Assembly (NCBI GenBank): GCA_028694155.1
Contig: JAQUTY010000001.1
Location: 62,001-126,000 of the forward strand
Direction of reading: 5' to 3'
DNA: 64,000 bases
Source of the DNA: Eubacteriales bacterium
GTDB lineage: Bacteria; Bacillota; Clostridia; Christensenellales; CAG-138
Within the stretch, counting starts at the first letter, position 1. Each line of letters begins with the position of its first letter. Shown in pieces: positions 39,849-49,500 of this stretch. The notes beneath the pieces were generated by a model. The model was not told the DNA's origin. It worked only from the letters and a program-made list of their open reading frames with translations, and ran no database searches. Made by a program: the position numbers and the translations under genes.

Positions 39849-42800
39849 TTAGTTGAATCTGCGGCGAACCACCAGAGCCAAGCCCATCATTGCCAGGATC
39901 ATCATGCCCGCGAATACTACAACGGTCATTTCTTCACCTGTCTTGTTCAGTGCGTTCAACAGAGCTTCTGTTGCTGTATCAACGCTGTCCTGAGTGGATG
40001 CTTCAGCTTCAAGCTCTGCCTGTGCTGCTGCCAGTGCTGCTTCAACTGCTGCTACCCACTTGTCACTGTGCACGCCTTCACCGGTCTCGTCCAACAGTGC
40101 TTCTGCTGCCAGAGCTGCTTGAGCTGCTTCTATTGCACTCTCCAATGCCGTCTTGTCGACTGTGGCTGTTTTGGGTGCTACAAACGCTGCAATCAATGCT
40201 GCCAATGCTGCATCGACCTCTGCCTGAGTTGCCTCTGCATTGTCGATGACTGCCTGTGCTGCTGCCAAAGCTGCGGTGTTTGCCGCAATCTCGGCTGAAG
40301 TCAGCCACTTGGTGCCTGCAGTCAGGTTAGTGCCGCTTGTGCTTGCAACTACGCCAACCATCAGAGCATCGTCCTTGGCATCTTCTGCGATGAGGGCTGC
40401 CTTGTCGATGGGCTTTGCGCCAGTGATGATATAGCCGTCAAATGTGAAGATCAGCTTTCCTGTCAGATCAACTGCTTCTTCGCTTGCATTAACGAGGGTC
40501 ATCTTCAAGCCGGTAATTGCGATGTCGAGCTTGGTATTGTCTTCAACGCCTTCCTTGACCTTGAACTTCAGGGTGACAACTGTTGTGCCATCGCCCGGAA
40601 TTTGCAGACCATAGGAGGAGCCGACTGCATAGTTGTAGAAGCAGCCGTTAGGTGCAAAGTTCGGCCATTCCTGTACTGCGTCCGAAGCATCGGTGACGGA
40701 TTCGGAAATGTCAGCCAGCTTTTCCTTGCCCTGGCTCATGTAGAACAGCTCTGCAGATTCGGTGCCGATCAGATCCAGCTTGGTGTTATCCCAACCAACG
40801 ATGAACTGGAGCGAGCTGATTCTCAAGCCTGCCAAGTCGGACAGCTTTGCCGTCCAAAGGAGGTTGCCGTCTTCATCGAAGGAGTAATCTGCTTCGTAAC
40901 CTTCATCGCCTGTAAGAGCATAATCATAGAACTCACCAATGGTGATTCTGCCCTGTCCTGCGAGGTTTGCATATGCTTGGGGGATCTCGCCCTCAAGGGT
41001 GTTCTGAATGTAGTTGATAAGAACCTGGTTGTCAATCAAGACTTCGTCACGGAGAATCGTTACGTTGGCTGTGCCAAACATACCGAATCCGTCGCCCTGG
41101 CTCTTGAGCATGTAGTTATGGGATGCGAGCGTATAGGTCTTTGCAAGATCCAATGCTTCTTCGCCTACCATGACATCATGCACTCTGTAATCGCCTGTAT
41201 GACCTGTCCAAATGCCTGCCGCATCTGCTTGGCAGCCGTTTGCAAACAGGGTGTTGACCTTGAAGGAGATGCCGGATACCTGCAGGAAGCCGCCATTCTC
41301 GCCAGTGCCTGCAAATCTTGCGCCCCACTCGAGAGCATCAAGGATCTGCTGACCGGTGACTTCGACCAAGCAAGCCATGTTGCCGAACGGGTGAACCGTC
41401 AGAATCTGGTTGTAGGTGATGTCGCCTGCAGGAATGCTTGCACGAACGCCGCCGCCATTGACGAATGCAATGTCTGCATCCATCTGGTCACGGTATGCAT
41501 CTGCGCACAGGTCGCCCAGATTGGTTTCTGCGCTGCGGACTGCACGAGCTGTTCCATCGGGGTTCTGGACAGTCAGAAGGTAATCAGAGTGTGCAACTAC
41601 TGTTGCCAGCAGGTCTGCATACAGGTTGTTGATTCTAACCAGCTCATCGGAGGTTGCTGCATCAACCGCAGCTTCTGCCAAAGGCATGAGCTCGCAGGTG
41701 ATTGTTCCGTCTGCCTTGAGGATCATCTTGCCCAGGTTTGCAAGCTTTGTGCCTGTCTGGGTCAGTGTAACATCTTTGCCGTCCTTGTCAGCTACCAGCT
41801 CGGAAGCATCGACACTGTGGGAGTGACCATCGATGAATGCGGACAGGCCGCTTACCTTTGCGATCAGCTCTTTGGATGTCCAAGGAGAGGAAGAGGAGTC
41901 AATGCCCATGTGACCGAGGGCGATGACATAATCCGCACCCGCTGTCTTTGCTGCATCGATGGAAGCCTGTACGTTTGCTGCCATTGTATCCAAATCGTCA
42001 TGGCTGAAGCCGTACTTCCATGTGCCATCTGCATTCTGGAAGAATGTGGGGGTTGACTTTGTGAAGGTCTCGGGTGTGGAGATACCCACAAATGCGACCT
42101 TCTTGTCGCCGAAGTTCACGATCTTGTATGCATCGAGAACTGCTGCGCCCGTTGCCAGCTCAACAAAGTTGGAGGAAATGTAGTCATAATTCGCCAAAGT
42201 GTTAAGCTCAAAGAAACGATCCATACCATAGTCGAACTCATGGTTGCCAACTGCGGAGATATCATAACCAACAAAGTTCATGATGTCTACGATGTAGGAA
42301 CCTGTGGACAATGTGCCGATCGGGCCGCCCTGAATGGCGTCGCCGGCATCAACCAACAGAACGTTCTCAAAGTCAGCTTCTGCTGCCTTCTTGGCTGCTG
42401 CAACTGCTGCATAACCGCCTGTATAGCCTGTTACTTTGCCATCAGCATCCTTGACTTCCGTGCCGATTCCGCAGTGTACGTCGTTGGAATACAGGATCAC
42501 GAGGTCTTCGTCATTCTTGTCTGCCGGAGGCTCGGGTGTGTCTGACGGAGGCTCAGGTGTGTCTACCGGAGGCTCAGGTGTGTCTACCGGAGGCTCGGGT
42601 GTGTCTGACGGAGGCTCGGGTGTGTCTGACGGAGGCTCGGGTGTGTCTGTTGCGGGGGCACCTTCTACCTTGTAAAATACAAAGGTAAACATTCCTTCGG
42701 AACCTTCAGCAACGGTATGATATCCGCTAAAATAAGGTGTCGTATTCGTCGCATACCATTCGAGTTTGTAATGGGAATCGCCTGCTGAGTTGGTACGACC

Positions 42801-43202
42801 AACATTCTCGATGTAATAGCCGCCCGTAACAGCCGTAAGAGTCCACTTGTCATTTACTTCGTTCTTCGGTGTGCTGGAATAGCTCGCTCCCATAGCCAGC
42901 TTATCACCATTCTGAGAGAAGGTGTAAGTGGAATCTTCATTGACTGTAACATCCCAAACGACGTTAGCAGGAACATCCGCCATTGCGCCTTCGGTTAGGG
43001 TGATGTTAACACCTTCGTTGTAATAGGTTGCGGCGGTTTCAAATCCGCCCAAAGCAACATTATACGCTGGTGCAAAGATGACGACCTTGTCTCCATCAGC
43101 TGGAGCAGCTGTCATCGCAGACGCTGTATCTGCGCTCGCAACTGCGGGAACCAAGCACAGAATCATTGCCAATGAAAGGATAAGTGCCAATGCTTTCTTC
43201 AT
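39849..43202 (-). CDS. Surface 5'-nucleotidase/UshA-family protein with cohesin-like domain and C-terminal anchor
   Basis: A 1117-residue exported protein. Signal peptide 1-24; an unassigned beta-rich region to about 180; a (DTPEPPS)6 linker at about 186-228; a calcineurin-like phosphoesterase with Asp241/His243 (SNDVHCG), Asp285/Asp288, Asn320-His321 (GNHEFD), His431 and GHSH at 459-462; then the 5'-nucleotidase C-terminal domain (about 545-755). Residues about 770-925 look like a cohesin (LQFIVGWDNTKLDLIG, VVTLKFKVKEG). Two Ala-rich helical repeats follow, then LNKTGE at 1085-1090, a membrane helix and RRRF. It should release phosphate and nucleosides from nucleotides outside the cell. The tail resembles a sortase signal with Asn in place of Pro. 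GGAGG precedes the ATG. Confidence 0.88.
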   Translation of the reverse strand: MKKALALILSLAMILCLVPAVASADTASAMTAAPADGDKVVIFAPAYNVALGGFETAATYYNEGVNITLTEGAMADVPANVVWDVTVNEDSTYTFSQNGDKLAMGASYSSTPKNEVNDKWTLTAVTGGYYIENVGRTNSAGDSHYKLEWYATNTTPYFSGYHTVAEGSEGMFTFVFYKVEGAPATDTPEPPSDTPEPPSDTPEPPVDTPEPPVDTPEPPSDTPEPPADKNDEDLVILYSNDVHCGIGTEVKDADGKVTGYTGGYAAVAAAKKAAEADFENVLLVDAGDAIQGGPIGTLSTGSYIVDIMNFVGYDISAVGNHEFDYGMDRFFELNTLANYDYISSNFVELATGAAVLDAYKIVNFGDKKVAFVGISTPETFTKSTPTFFQNADGTWKYGFSHDDLDTMAANVQASIDAAKTAGADYVIALGHMGIDSSSSPWTSKELIAKVSGLSAFIDGHSHSVDASELVADKDGKDVTLTQTGTKLANLGKMILKADGTITCELMPLAEAAVDAATSDELVRINNLYADLLATVVAHSDYLLTVQNPDGTARAVRSAETNLGDLCADAYRDQMDADIAFVNGGGVRASIPAGDITYNQILTVHPFGNMACLVEVTGQQILDALEWGARFAGTGENGGFLQVSGISFKVNTLFANGCQADAAGIWTGHTGDYRVHDVMVGEEALDLAKTYTLASHNYMLKSQGDGFGMFGTANVTILRDEVLIDNQVLINYIQNTLEGEIPQAYANLAGQGRITIGEFYDYALTGDEGYEADYSFDEDGNLLWTAKLSDLAGLRISSLQFIVGWDNTKLDLIGTESAELFYMSQGKEKLADISESVTDASDAVQEWPNFAPNGCFYNYAVGSSYGLQIPGDGTTVVTLKFKVKEGVEDNTKLDIAITGLKMTLVNASEEAVDLTGKLIFTFDGYIITGAKPIDKAALIAEDAKDDALMVGVVASTSGTNLTAGTKWLTSAEIAANTAALAAAQAVIDNAEATQAEVDAALAALIAAFVAPKTATVDKTALESAIEAAQAALAAEALLDETGEGVHSDKWVAAVEAALAAAQAELEAEASTQDSVDTATEALLNALNKTGEEMTVVVFAGMMILAMMGLALVVRRRFN
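42522..42647. repeat. Six 21-base tandem repeats encoding DTPEPPS/V/A
   Basis: Coding repeat inside the 5'-nucleotidase gene; six units with single-base variants, giving a stiff Pro/acidic linker between the N-terminal region and the phosphoesterase. Confidence 0.9.
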
Positions 43203-43507
43203 AAGTTTGTGTTTCCTCCTGTTTTTTATTTGTTAGGGTTTTGGGATTGCACAGCCCCTTTGCATGTTCTTTGTCCGCAGTGACGTACACACCCCACACA
43301 AAGGAACAGCGCAGTGTTGCCAATTCCCACACAGCCATATAGCTACATAAATGTAGTACATAACTATGTATTCAACAGTATGGTAGCATGAAATTCAACT
43401 TTTTGCAAGCCTTTTTGAATAATTATCAACAAAAATGTGAAAGTAATGCGCATTTGTTTCATCAGCCGTTGGGTGTCTCATATGCGATGAAATGGTTGCG
43501 GCATGGC

Positions 43508-43526
43508 GGGCGAACGCAGTTCGCCC
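43508..43526. repeat. Dispersed palindrome GGGCGAAC-GCA-GTTCGCCC, copy 2
   Basis: Same inverted repeat as at 25620-25638, again followed by CCTACG, within the first unit of a tandem duplication. Confidence 0.8.
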
Positions 43527-43566
43527 CTACGTTTGTCGTGTGTGTTCGAAATGGTTGTGGCATGGC

Positions 43567-43585
43567 GGGCGAACACAGTTCGCCC
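43567..43585. repeat. Dispersed palindrome GGGCGAAC-ACA-GTTCGCCC, copy 3
   Basis: Third copy, in the second unit of the duplication, ending three bases from the uridine kinase stop codon; it may serve as that gene's 3' hairpin. Confidence 0.8.
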
Positions 43586-43588
43586 CTA

Positions 43589-44275
43589 CTAATCGTCTGA
43601 ATCGTCCATCAGCGGCGGCTCGTCAGCTGCCGGTATTGGCGCACCGATGCGCTCCTTTTCAAATCGCTCTGCAAGCACCTTGGTGGTCAGATAGGCAGAG
43701 ATGGCGTCAATCGCCATTTTGTTTTTTCCGCCACGCATGATTGCAAAGTCGGCATCATTTATATAGCTCTCGATGTATCGTTCGTACATGGGCTTGACCG
43801 TCTCGACATACTGCATGGCTATATTGTCAATGGTTCTGCCACGCAGCTTTATATCACGCTTGATTCGGCGAAGCAGGCAAATATCAACGTCAACGTGCAT
43901 ATAGACCTTCAAGGACATCATATTGCACAGGCGTTCATCGTGGAACATATGAATACCCTCCATGATGAGAACCTCGGGGGGATCAATCAGCTCCGTGGTG
44001 TCGGCTCGAAGATGGTTTGTGTAATCGTAGCCCTTTTTGGTGATGGGGTTGCCCTCTTGAAATTGCTTTAGGTCGGAAATAATCTCCTCATAGTCAAAGA
44101 TGTTCGGCTCGTCATAGTTGATGAGCATACGCTCCTCCAGCGGCAGTTCGGGAAAGCTGCGGTAGTAGCAGTCCTGTCCGATGATGGCGCAACTGCACGC
44201 CAAGCTGTCCTTAATTCGCCTTGCAAGCGTACTCTTTCCGCTTCCTGATGCCCCACAAATGCCAACGATAATCAT
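43589..44275 (-). CDS. udk: Uridine kinase
   Basis: The enzyme phosphorylates uridine and cytidine. The 228-residue P-loop protein has GASGSGKS at 8-15, DCYYR near 36-40, NYDEPNIFDYEEI near 54-66, YDYTNHLR near 83-90, LIMEGIHMF near 104-112 and RRIKRDIKLRGR near 137-148, all matching Udk. The C-terminus is a little extended and acidic. It could use the nucleosides set free by the neighbouring surface 5'-nucleotidase. It follows glnN by 53 bases on the same strand. Confidence 0.93.
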   Translation of the reverse strand: MIIVGICGASGSGKSTLARRIKDSLACSCAIIGQDCYYRSFPELPLEERMLINYDEPNIFDYEEIISDLKQFQEGNPITKKGYDYTNHLRADTTELIDPPEVLIMEGIHMFHDERLCNMMSLKVYMHVDVDICLLRRIKRDIKLRGRTIDNIAMQYVETVKPMYERYIESYINDADFAIMRGGKNKMAIDAISAYLTTKVLAERFEKERIGAPIPAADEPPLMDDSDD

Positions 44276-44328
44276 TCACAACCTCCGTTACAATATTATT
44301 TAGGTAAAAGCAATCCCATTTCGCTCCG

Positions 44329-46398
44329 CTACACTACGCTGAACAGCATTTCGCCGTAGGAAGGCAGCGGCCACACGCTCTTATCGACCATACACTCAAG
44401 AGCATCAACCGAGAATCTGAGCGCAAGCATACTCTCCTTGACACCTGTGCCCGACTTGAGACTCTTTTCGAGTGCTTCCGCCCCTTGGTAGCACCGAGCA
44501 AGCTCGATATTGAGCTTTTGCAGCATTGCACGCTGCGCCTCGCACGGCACGTTAGCCTGCATACACTTTGTCACGGTGTCGCAAAGAACATCGGAATAGC
44601 GCGCGCACGCAGGCAGAATGCTCTGACGTGTAATCTTGAGCATGGTTCCTGCTTCAATCTTACTCGCTGTTACGAGATTTTGCAAGGCAATTTCTTTCTG
44701 CGCCAAAATTTCCTGCGGCTGCATGACATTGTGCCTTGAAAATAGGGCGATATTCTCATCGCTTGCAAGTGAGGTCACGGCGTCCTCCGTGTTGTCCACG
44801 ATGGGCAGTCCACGGCGTTTCGCCTCAACGAGCCATTCTTTTGCATAGTTGTTTCCATTGAATATCACTCGTTCGTGTCTTCTGTACATGCCTGCAAGCA
44901 CATTGTGCCAAGCCTCTCCCCTGTCCATTCTGTCGGCAATTTCCATGAGGCTGTCTGCCACGATGGTATTTAGAACCGTGTTGGGAAGTCCCAGTGACTG
45001 CGATGATCCCACCATGCGGAACTCGAACTTGTTGCCCGTAAAAGCAAACGGTGAGGTGCGATTTCTGTCGGAGTCGTCCCTCCACAGTTCTGCCATGGTC
45101 GAAACTCCAATGTTCATTACCTCCTTTTGGTGCGTTTCCACGTTGCACCCGCTGACAAAGCGGTTGAGCTCCTCGCTGAGCGCATTGCCAAGAAATATGG
45201 ATATGACCTGCGGCGGTGCCTCGTGTCCACCCAAACGATACTCGTTGCCAATGGTAGCGCAGCTCATTCTAAGGGCAGACGCATATGTGTCAACAGCAGA
45301 AATAACTGCGATTAGAAACGTTAAAAATGACCTGTTCTGCTCGGAGTTTTTGCCCGGCTTGAGCAGATTTATTCCCGTGTCCGTAGATAGCGACCAGTTG
45401 TTGTGCTTGCCGCTTCCGTTCACATTATCGAAGGGCTTCTCATGCAGCAGACAGCACAGTCCGTTGTTGTCGGCGATTCTGCGCATCATCTCCATGGTGA
45501 GCTGATTGTGGTCGACAGCCAAATTAGCCGACTCGAACAACGGAGCAAGCTCATACTGCGAGGGCGCAACCTCGTTATGCTCGGTCTTGCAGGGCACTCC
45601 CATGCGCCACAAAGTCTCGTTCAGCTCGTGCATGAACTTCAGCACTCGAAGCGGAGTTGCTGCATAATACTGATCGGAAAGCTCCTGTCCCTTGGCAGGC
45701 GGTGCGCCAAACAGCGTCCTGCCTGTATACACAAGATCCTTGCGCCTTAAAAAGTGCTTCTTATCAATCAAAAAATATTCCTGCTCACCGCCGACTGTTG
45801 GTGTCACCCTTTGCGTCCTTTGGTCTCCAAGATGCCGCAACACTCGAAGTGCTTGTCTGTCGATTGCTTCCATCGAGCGCAGCAGCGGTGTCTTTGCGTC
45901 CAACGCTCGACCATCAAACGTGCAAAACGCCGTGGGAATACACAAGCAGCCGATTCCGTCCGCATCACGTTTAATGAATGCAGGGCTTGTGCAGTCCCAT
46001 GTGGTATATCCGCGCGCCTCAAACGTTGCTCGAAGTCCGCCCGATGGGAACGATGAGCCATCGGCCTCGCCCTTTATCAATGCCTTGCCCGAAAACGAGA
46101 GAATGGGTTGCCTGTCAGCTTTGTCTATCTCCAAAAAACTGTTTCTTTTCTCTGCCGTTGCACCCGTTAGCGGCAAAAACCAATGTGTATATTGCGTTGC
46201 ACCACGCTCCAAAGCCCATTCCATCATTGCGTCCGCTACGGCTCCTGCAACGCTGAACTCAAGTTGTCGCCCCTGCTTGAGCGTTTCCATCAACGTTTGA
46301 AATTGGGATTTCTCCAATTTTTGTTCCATCTTATCGAGCGTAAATACGTCTTCATTGTACTGTTGATAACCAATAGTGCTGCAAGTGTCCAAATCCAT
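44329..46398 (-). CDS. glnN: Glutamine synthetase type III
   Basis: The enzyme makes glutamine from glutamate, ammonia and ATP. The 689-residue length is that of GSIII, not of the 440-residue GSI. Typical segments are THWFLPLTGATAEKRNSF near 76-93, KALIKGEADGSSFPSGGLRATFEARGYT near 105-132, GGEQEYFLID near 203-212, EHNEVAPSQYELAPLFE near 276-292, and HEKPFDNVNGSGKHNNWSL near 321-339, which together carry the metal-binding glutamates and ATP residues. GSIII is common in Bacteroides, cyanobacteria and clostridia. The promoter is strong; no nitrogen-regulatory gene is adjacent. Confidence 0.95.
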   Translation of the reverse strand: MDLDTCSTIGYQQYNEDVFTLDKMEQKLEKSQFQTLMETLKQGRQLEFSVAGAVADAMMEWALERGATQYTHWFLPLTGATAEKRNSFLEIDKADRQPILSFSGKALIKGEADGSSFPSGGLRATFEARGYTTWDCTSPAFIKRDADGIGCLCIPTAFCTFDGRALDAKTPLLRSMEAIDRQALRVLRHLGDQRTQRVTPTVGGEQEYFLIDKKHFLRRKDLVYTGRTLFGAPPAKGQELSDQYYAATPLRVLKFMHELNETLWRMGVPCKTEHNEVAPSQYELAPLFESANLAVDHNQLTMEMMRRIADNNGLCCLLHEKPFDNVNGSGKHNNWSLSTDTGINLLKPGKNSEQNRSFLTFLIAVISAVDTYASALRMSCATIGNEYRLGGHEAPPQVISIFLGNALSEELNRFVSGCNVETHQKEVMNIGVSTMAELWRDDSDRNRTSPFAFTGNKFEFRMVGSSQSLGLPNTVLNTIVADSLMEIADRMDRGEAWHNVLAGMYRRHERVIFNGNNYAKEWLVEAKRRGLPIVDNTEDAVTSLASDENIALFSRHNVMQPQEILAQKEIALQNLVTASKIEAGTMLKITRQSILPACARYSDVLCDTVTKCMQANVPCEAQRAMLQKLNIELARCYQGAEALEKSLKSGTGVKESMLALRFSVDALECMVDKSVWPLPSYGEMLFSVV

Positions 46399-46427
46399 TC
46401 TTGTATCCTCTTATAAAATAATATTGA

Positions 46428-46456
46428 ATTATATATTAATTTATCAGATTTGACAA
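46428..46456 (-). promoter_or_regulatory. Promoter of glnN
   Basis: TTGTCA (46451-46456) and TATAAT (46428-46433), minus strand, 17-base spacer, in an A/T-rich leader of about 30 bases. Confidence 0.7.
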
Positions 46457-46505
46457 GGGATAAAACTATTTCTTTGATTTCGAATGTGTCTAAACCGATG
46501 AACGC

Positions 46506-46533
46506 AAAAAGAAGGTCATAAGACCTTCTTTTT
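46506..46533 (-). terminator. Terminator after the subtilase gene
   Basis: AAAAAGAAGGTC-ATAA-GACCTTCTTTTT, a perfect 12-base stem with a T-run on either strand, between the subtilase stop and the glnN promoter. Confidence 0.85.
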
Positions 46534-46590
46534 GATAGCTATTGATTAGTCGCTAATGTTATCTGTACTGCGACCAGTCATTATGATTTA

Positions 46591-49500
46591 CTACGCTGCC
46601 GGAATGGTGATGATAACTTCTGCATCGTTGCTCAGAAGCATCGGGGTGAGCTCACCCTCATCTCTTGAATACTGAAGGGTGAACAGTCCTGCAATGTAGC
46701 AGCCAGCAGTATACTCTGTCTCGTCCGCCTGTACCATCTCGCCATCCTTCTCAATGTATGGATTGGAGGTCGGATAGTAGTAAGCATTGTTGTTCAAGCT
46801 GTCCATCAGTAATGTGAAATACGGTGGTGTAGAATCTTCGGCTAAGCTAAAGATATCCTGAACCATCCAGCCATATGGCACCTGCGGGAATGGCATTTCG
46901 GGGTTGGGTGCATCGCCAGTTGCATATACATACACATCATCGATGTTCAGTCTGAACATATCTTCGCAATCGTAGTGACGGAAGGCAATGTAGATGTTCT
47001 TGCCCACATAGTCTGAAAGGTCGACAGTTACATTGAACCAATCGGTTTCACGCAGCACGGGTCCACCCTCAGACATCGTTGCGTCATATACCAGCTCGAA
47101 GTCGTCGGTGTCCATTCCTGTTGTGCTTACATAGACTCCGAACGTCTCGCCTGCCCAGTCTTCATCCTGTGCCTGTACCCAGAAGGACAGCTCAGCAGTC
47201 TCTCTGGTTCTAATGTCAATCTTGGGAGAAATGAGCCAGTTGTCAGGATGGAGTGCTCCCCCTGCATACGATGCGGAAGTTACCTGACCGTCTTGCTCAG
47301 TGCCGTGACCGAAGTAGTTACTATCGGGTCCCAGCAAGTACCACTGATTGCCATCGCCATCTTCATCAAGGAGCGTCCAACCATCTAAGCTGTCTGCTGT
47401 CCACGCAAACACTTCGTCAGCTTCACCACCGGGTGTAGGCGGATCGATGTTGGGATCGGAAGGCTCATCAGAAGAATACAGTCTCAGATCATCCACATTG
47501 AGATAGAAGCAATCTGTGCAGTCGTAATGGCGAAGCGCAAAGTAAATCTGCTCACCAATATAGTCGCTCAAATCGACCTCAACCTTGTACCATGCTGTGG
47601 TTGCACGAGTAGTCGGACCGTTTCCAGACATCTGCGCATCATAGACCATTGTGAAGTCATCAGGATCTGTGCTGCCGGTTGTGCTTACGCCTACGCCGAA
47701 CACTTCAGCGGGATATGCTGCATCCTGTGCCTGTACATAGAAGGTAAGTCCTACATAGGCATCGGTCACGTTGGTCAGATCAATCTGCGGAGATACGAGC
47801 CAGTTGTCGGGCGTGTAGGCACCGATATTATTCTCGTATGACATGGATAATGCAAAACCATCATCCGGCGTGTTGTTTCCCGCATTAGTAATCGTAATCT
47901 CTGACGAGTGTCTCCACAAGTTGTCATCACCATCTGCATCGATCTGTGTCCATGCGGTCAGATCTGCAAAGGTTTCGGTGAAGATATTCGTTGCGACACC
48001 ACGCATGGCGGGTGCTTCAACTACATTTCCGTTCCAATCGGTGACTTCCAGCGTGACCATATCGTTCATGCCATCATCGCTCAAGGCAACAGTGAAGTTG
48101 TAATTGTAGCCTGCCATGAACTCAAAGTCATCAGCACGACCCTTGGTGGCTATCCAAACGTAATCTGCGCCATCGGGATTGTCTGCGGTTCTAGGATCGG
48201 GGTTGACAATGCACAGGTCATAGACGCCTGCTTCAATTTCTGCTGATACTGTATCATCGACCAATACGCCTGTCTCGGGCAGTATCATCTCAAAGGCACT
48301 ATACTTATCTTCCCAATTTGTCATCATCATGTCGGCAAATGGGCCGTAAGCCTGGAATACATCGCCATATGCGGACGCATTGAAGTCGAGCAGGAACTGA
48401 TAGCCTGTGCCATCGCCCCAAACATCGCCATCAACCGTGAAGGTGACGTTCGCCTTGTTGGTATCGACATGTGTCGGTATCTCAACGCGTGTTGCCTGCA
48501 GACGCTGTGTCAGTTCCTCAGCGGAGTTCAGCACGGTTGAGATGATGTCTTCGCTTGCAATCTGCTCATGGCTGAACAGGAATGTTGCTTCTTCAACCGC
48601 TGCTGACTCGGGATTGAGCTGTGAGTAATACTGCTGTTCCAGCCAAATGAAGCACACTTGACCCACTGCAAGATCCTTGCCCATTTCGTTTGCAGCAGTC
48701 TCAATGTACAGACCCCACGGGGCTTCGCCGTCTTCAACTTCATCGTTGGGGCTTTGTACATAGACACCGCCTTCTTCATCGATGTGGTTAATCAGACCAC
48801 GAACAACAATATCATCCTGTGTTGCAACTCTGTTACGGAGCTGCTTGATGGTGTAGGTTGCCATATACGGAGTTTCAATCTCAACACCTACCTCGTTGGT
48901 AGCATAGTCGGTAACAGCTACGGTGACAGACTGGGTGGGATTGTCGAGCAATGAAATCTCGATATGTTCGGTCTCGCCTCTGGTTTCGGCTGCATAGCCG
49001 TCCCAGTATATCTCTTCATCGTTCTCGTCCTTGATCTGAATGTAAGCAAGATAGTTCTCGTCGGCAATGTCGAACTCGAGCATTCTTGTGTACTCATTGA
49101 ACTCAATATTGTCAATGGTCGGCAGATCGTAATCGACGTCGCACTGGAAGCTCCACTCGAGGTTCTCCTCCGCACCCTCGTAATCGAGTACGGTGTAGTA
49201 TTCGAAGGTCACGCGTGTGCCGGAAGGTACTGCGTAGCCATCCATGTCATAGCCGTCCCAACCGAAGTTGCCCAGCTGAGCATAAACGCCATTATCCGCA
49301 TCGTATCTTGCCTTGGGCAGATACTCGGTATCGTCCTCCCAATAGAGTTCGTCTGTATCAGCATCGTAAACTCTCAGGATCAAATGACGGCAGTTACGAA
49401 GCTGTGTAGGATAGGTCATGACCTCGGTTACATAGCTCCAGCCACCCTGCAAATATGCGCCAAGGAAGTTGGAGATAGCAATACGATCCTCGTTGTACTC

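Larger units (their letters stand above)
43203..43588. other. 386-base intergenic region with palindrome and duplicated block
   Basis: No gene is seen. It holds a perfect 14-base palindrome CTACATAAATGTAG (43343-43356) upstream of the nucleotidase gene, a possible weak promoter around it on the minus strand (TTGAAT near 43370), and near the right end two copies of an approximately 45-base block (GAAATGGTTG, then GGCATGGCGGGCGAAC and so on) that each contain the dispersed GGGCGAAC palindrome. Confidence 0.6.

Noticed and set aside
40602..42056. A 484-codon open frame on the plus strand, opposite the 5'-nucleotidase gene
   Set aside because: It is the mirror of a strongly biased coding sequence, has no ribosome-binding site, and its protein is an unnatural Cys/Val/Ile mixture without any family feature.
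42522..42647. Regular 21-base repeats that could suggest a CRISPR array
   Set aside because: Units are contiguous with no spacers, in frame, and encode a DTPEPPS linker. No CRISPR array or cas gene is seen anywhere in the window.
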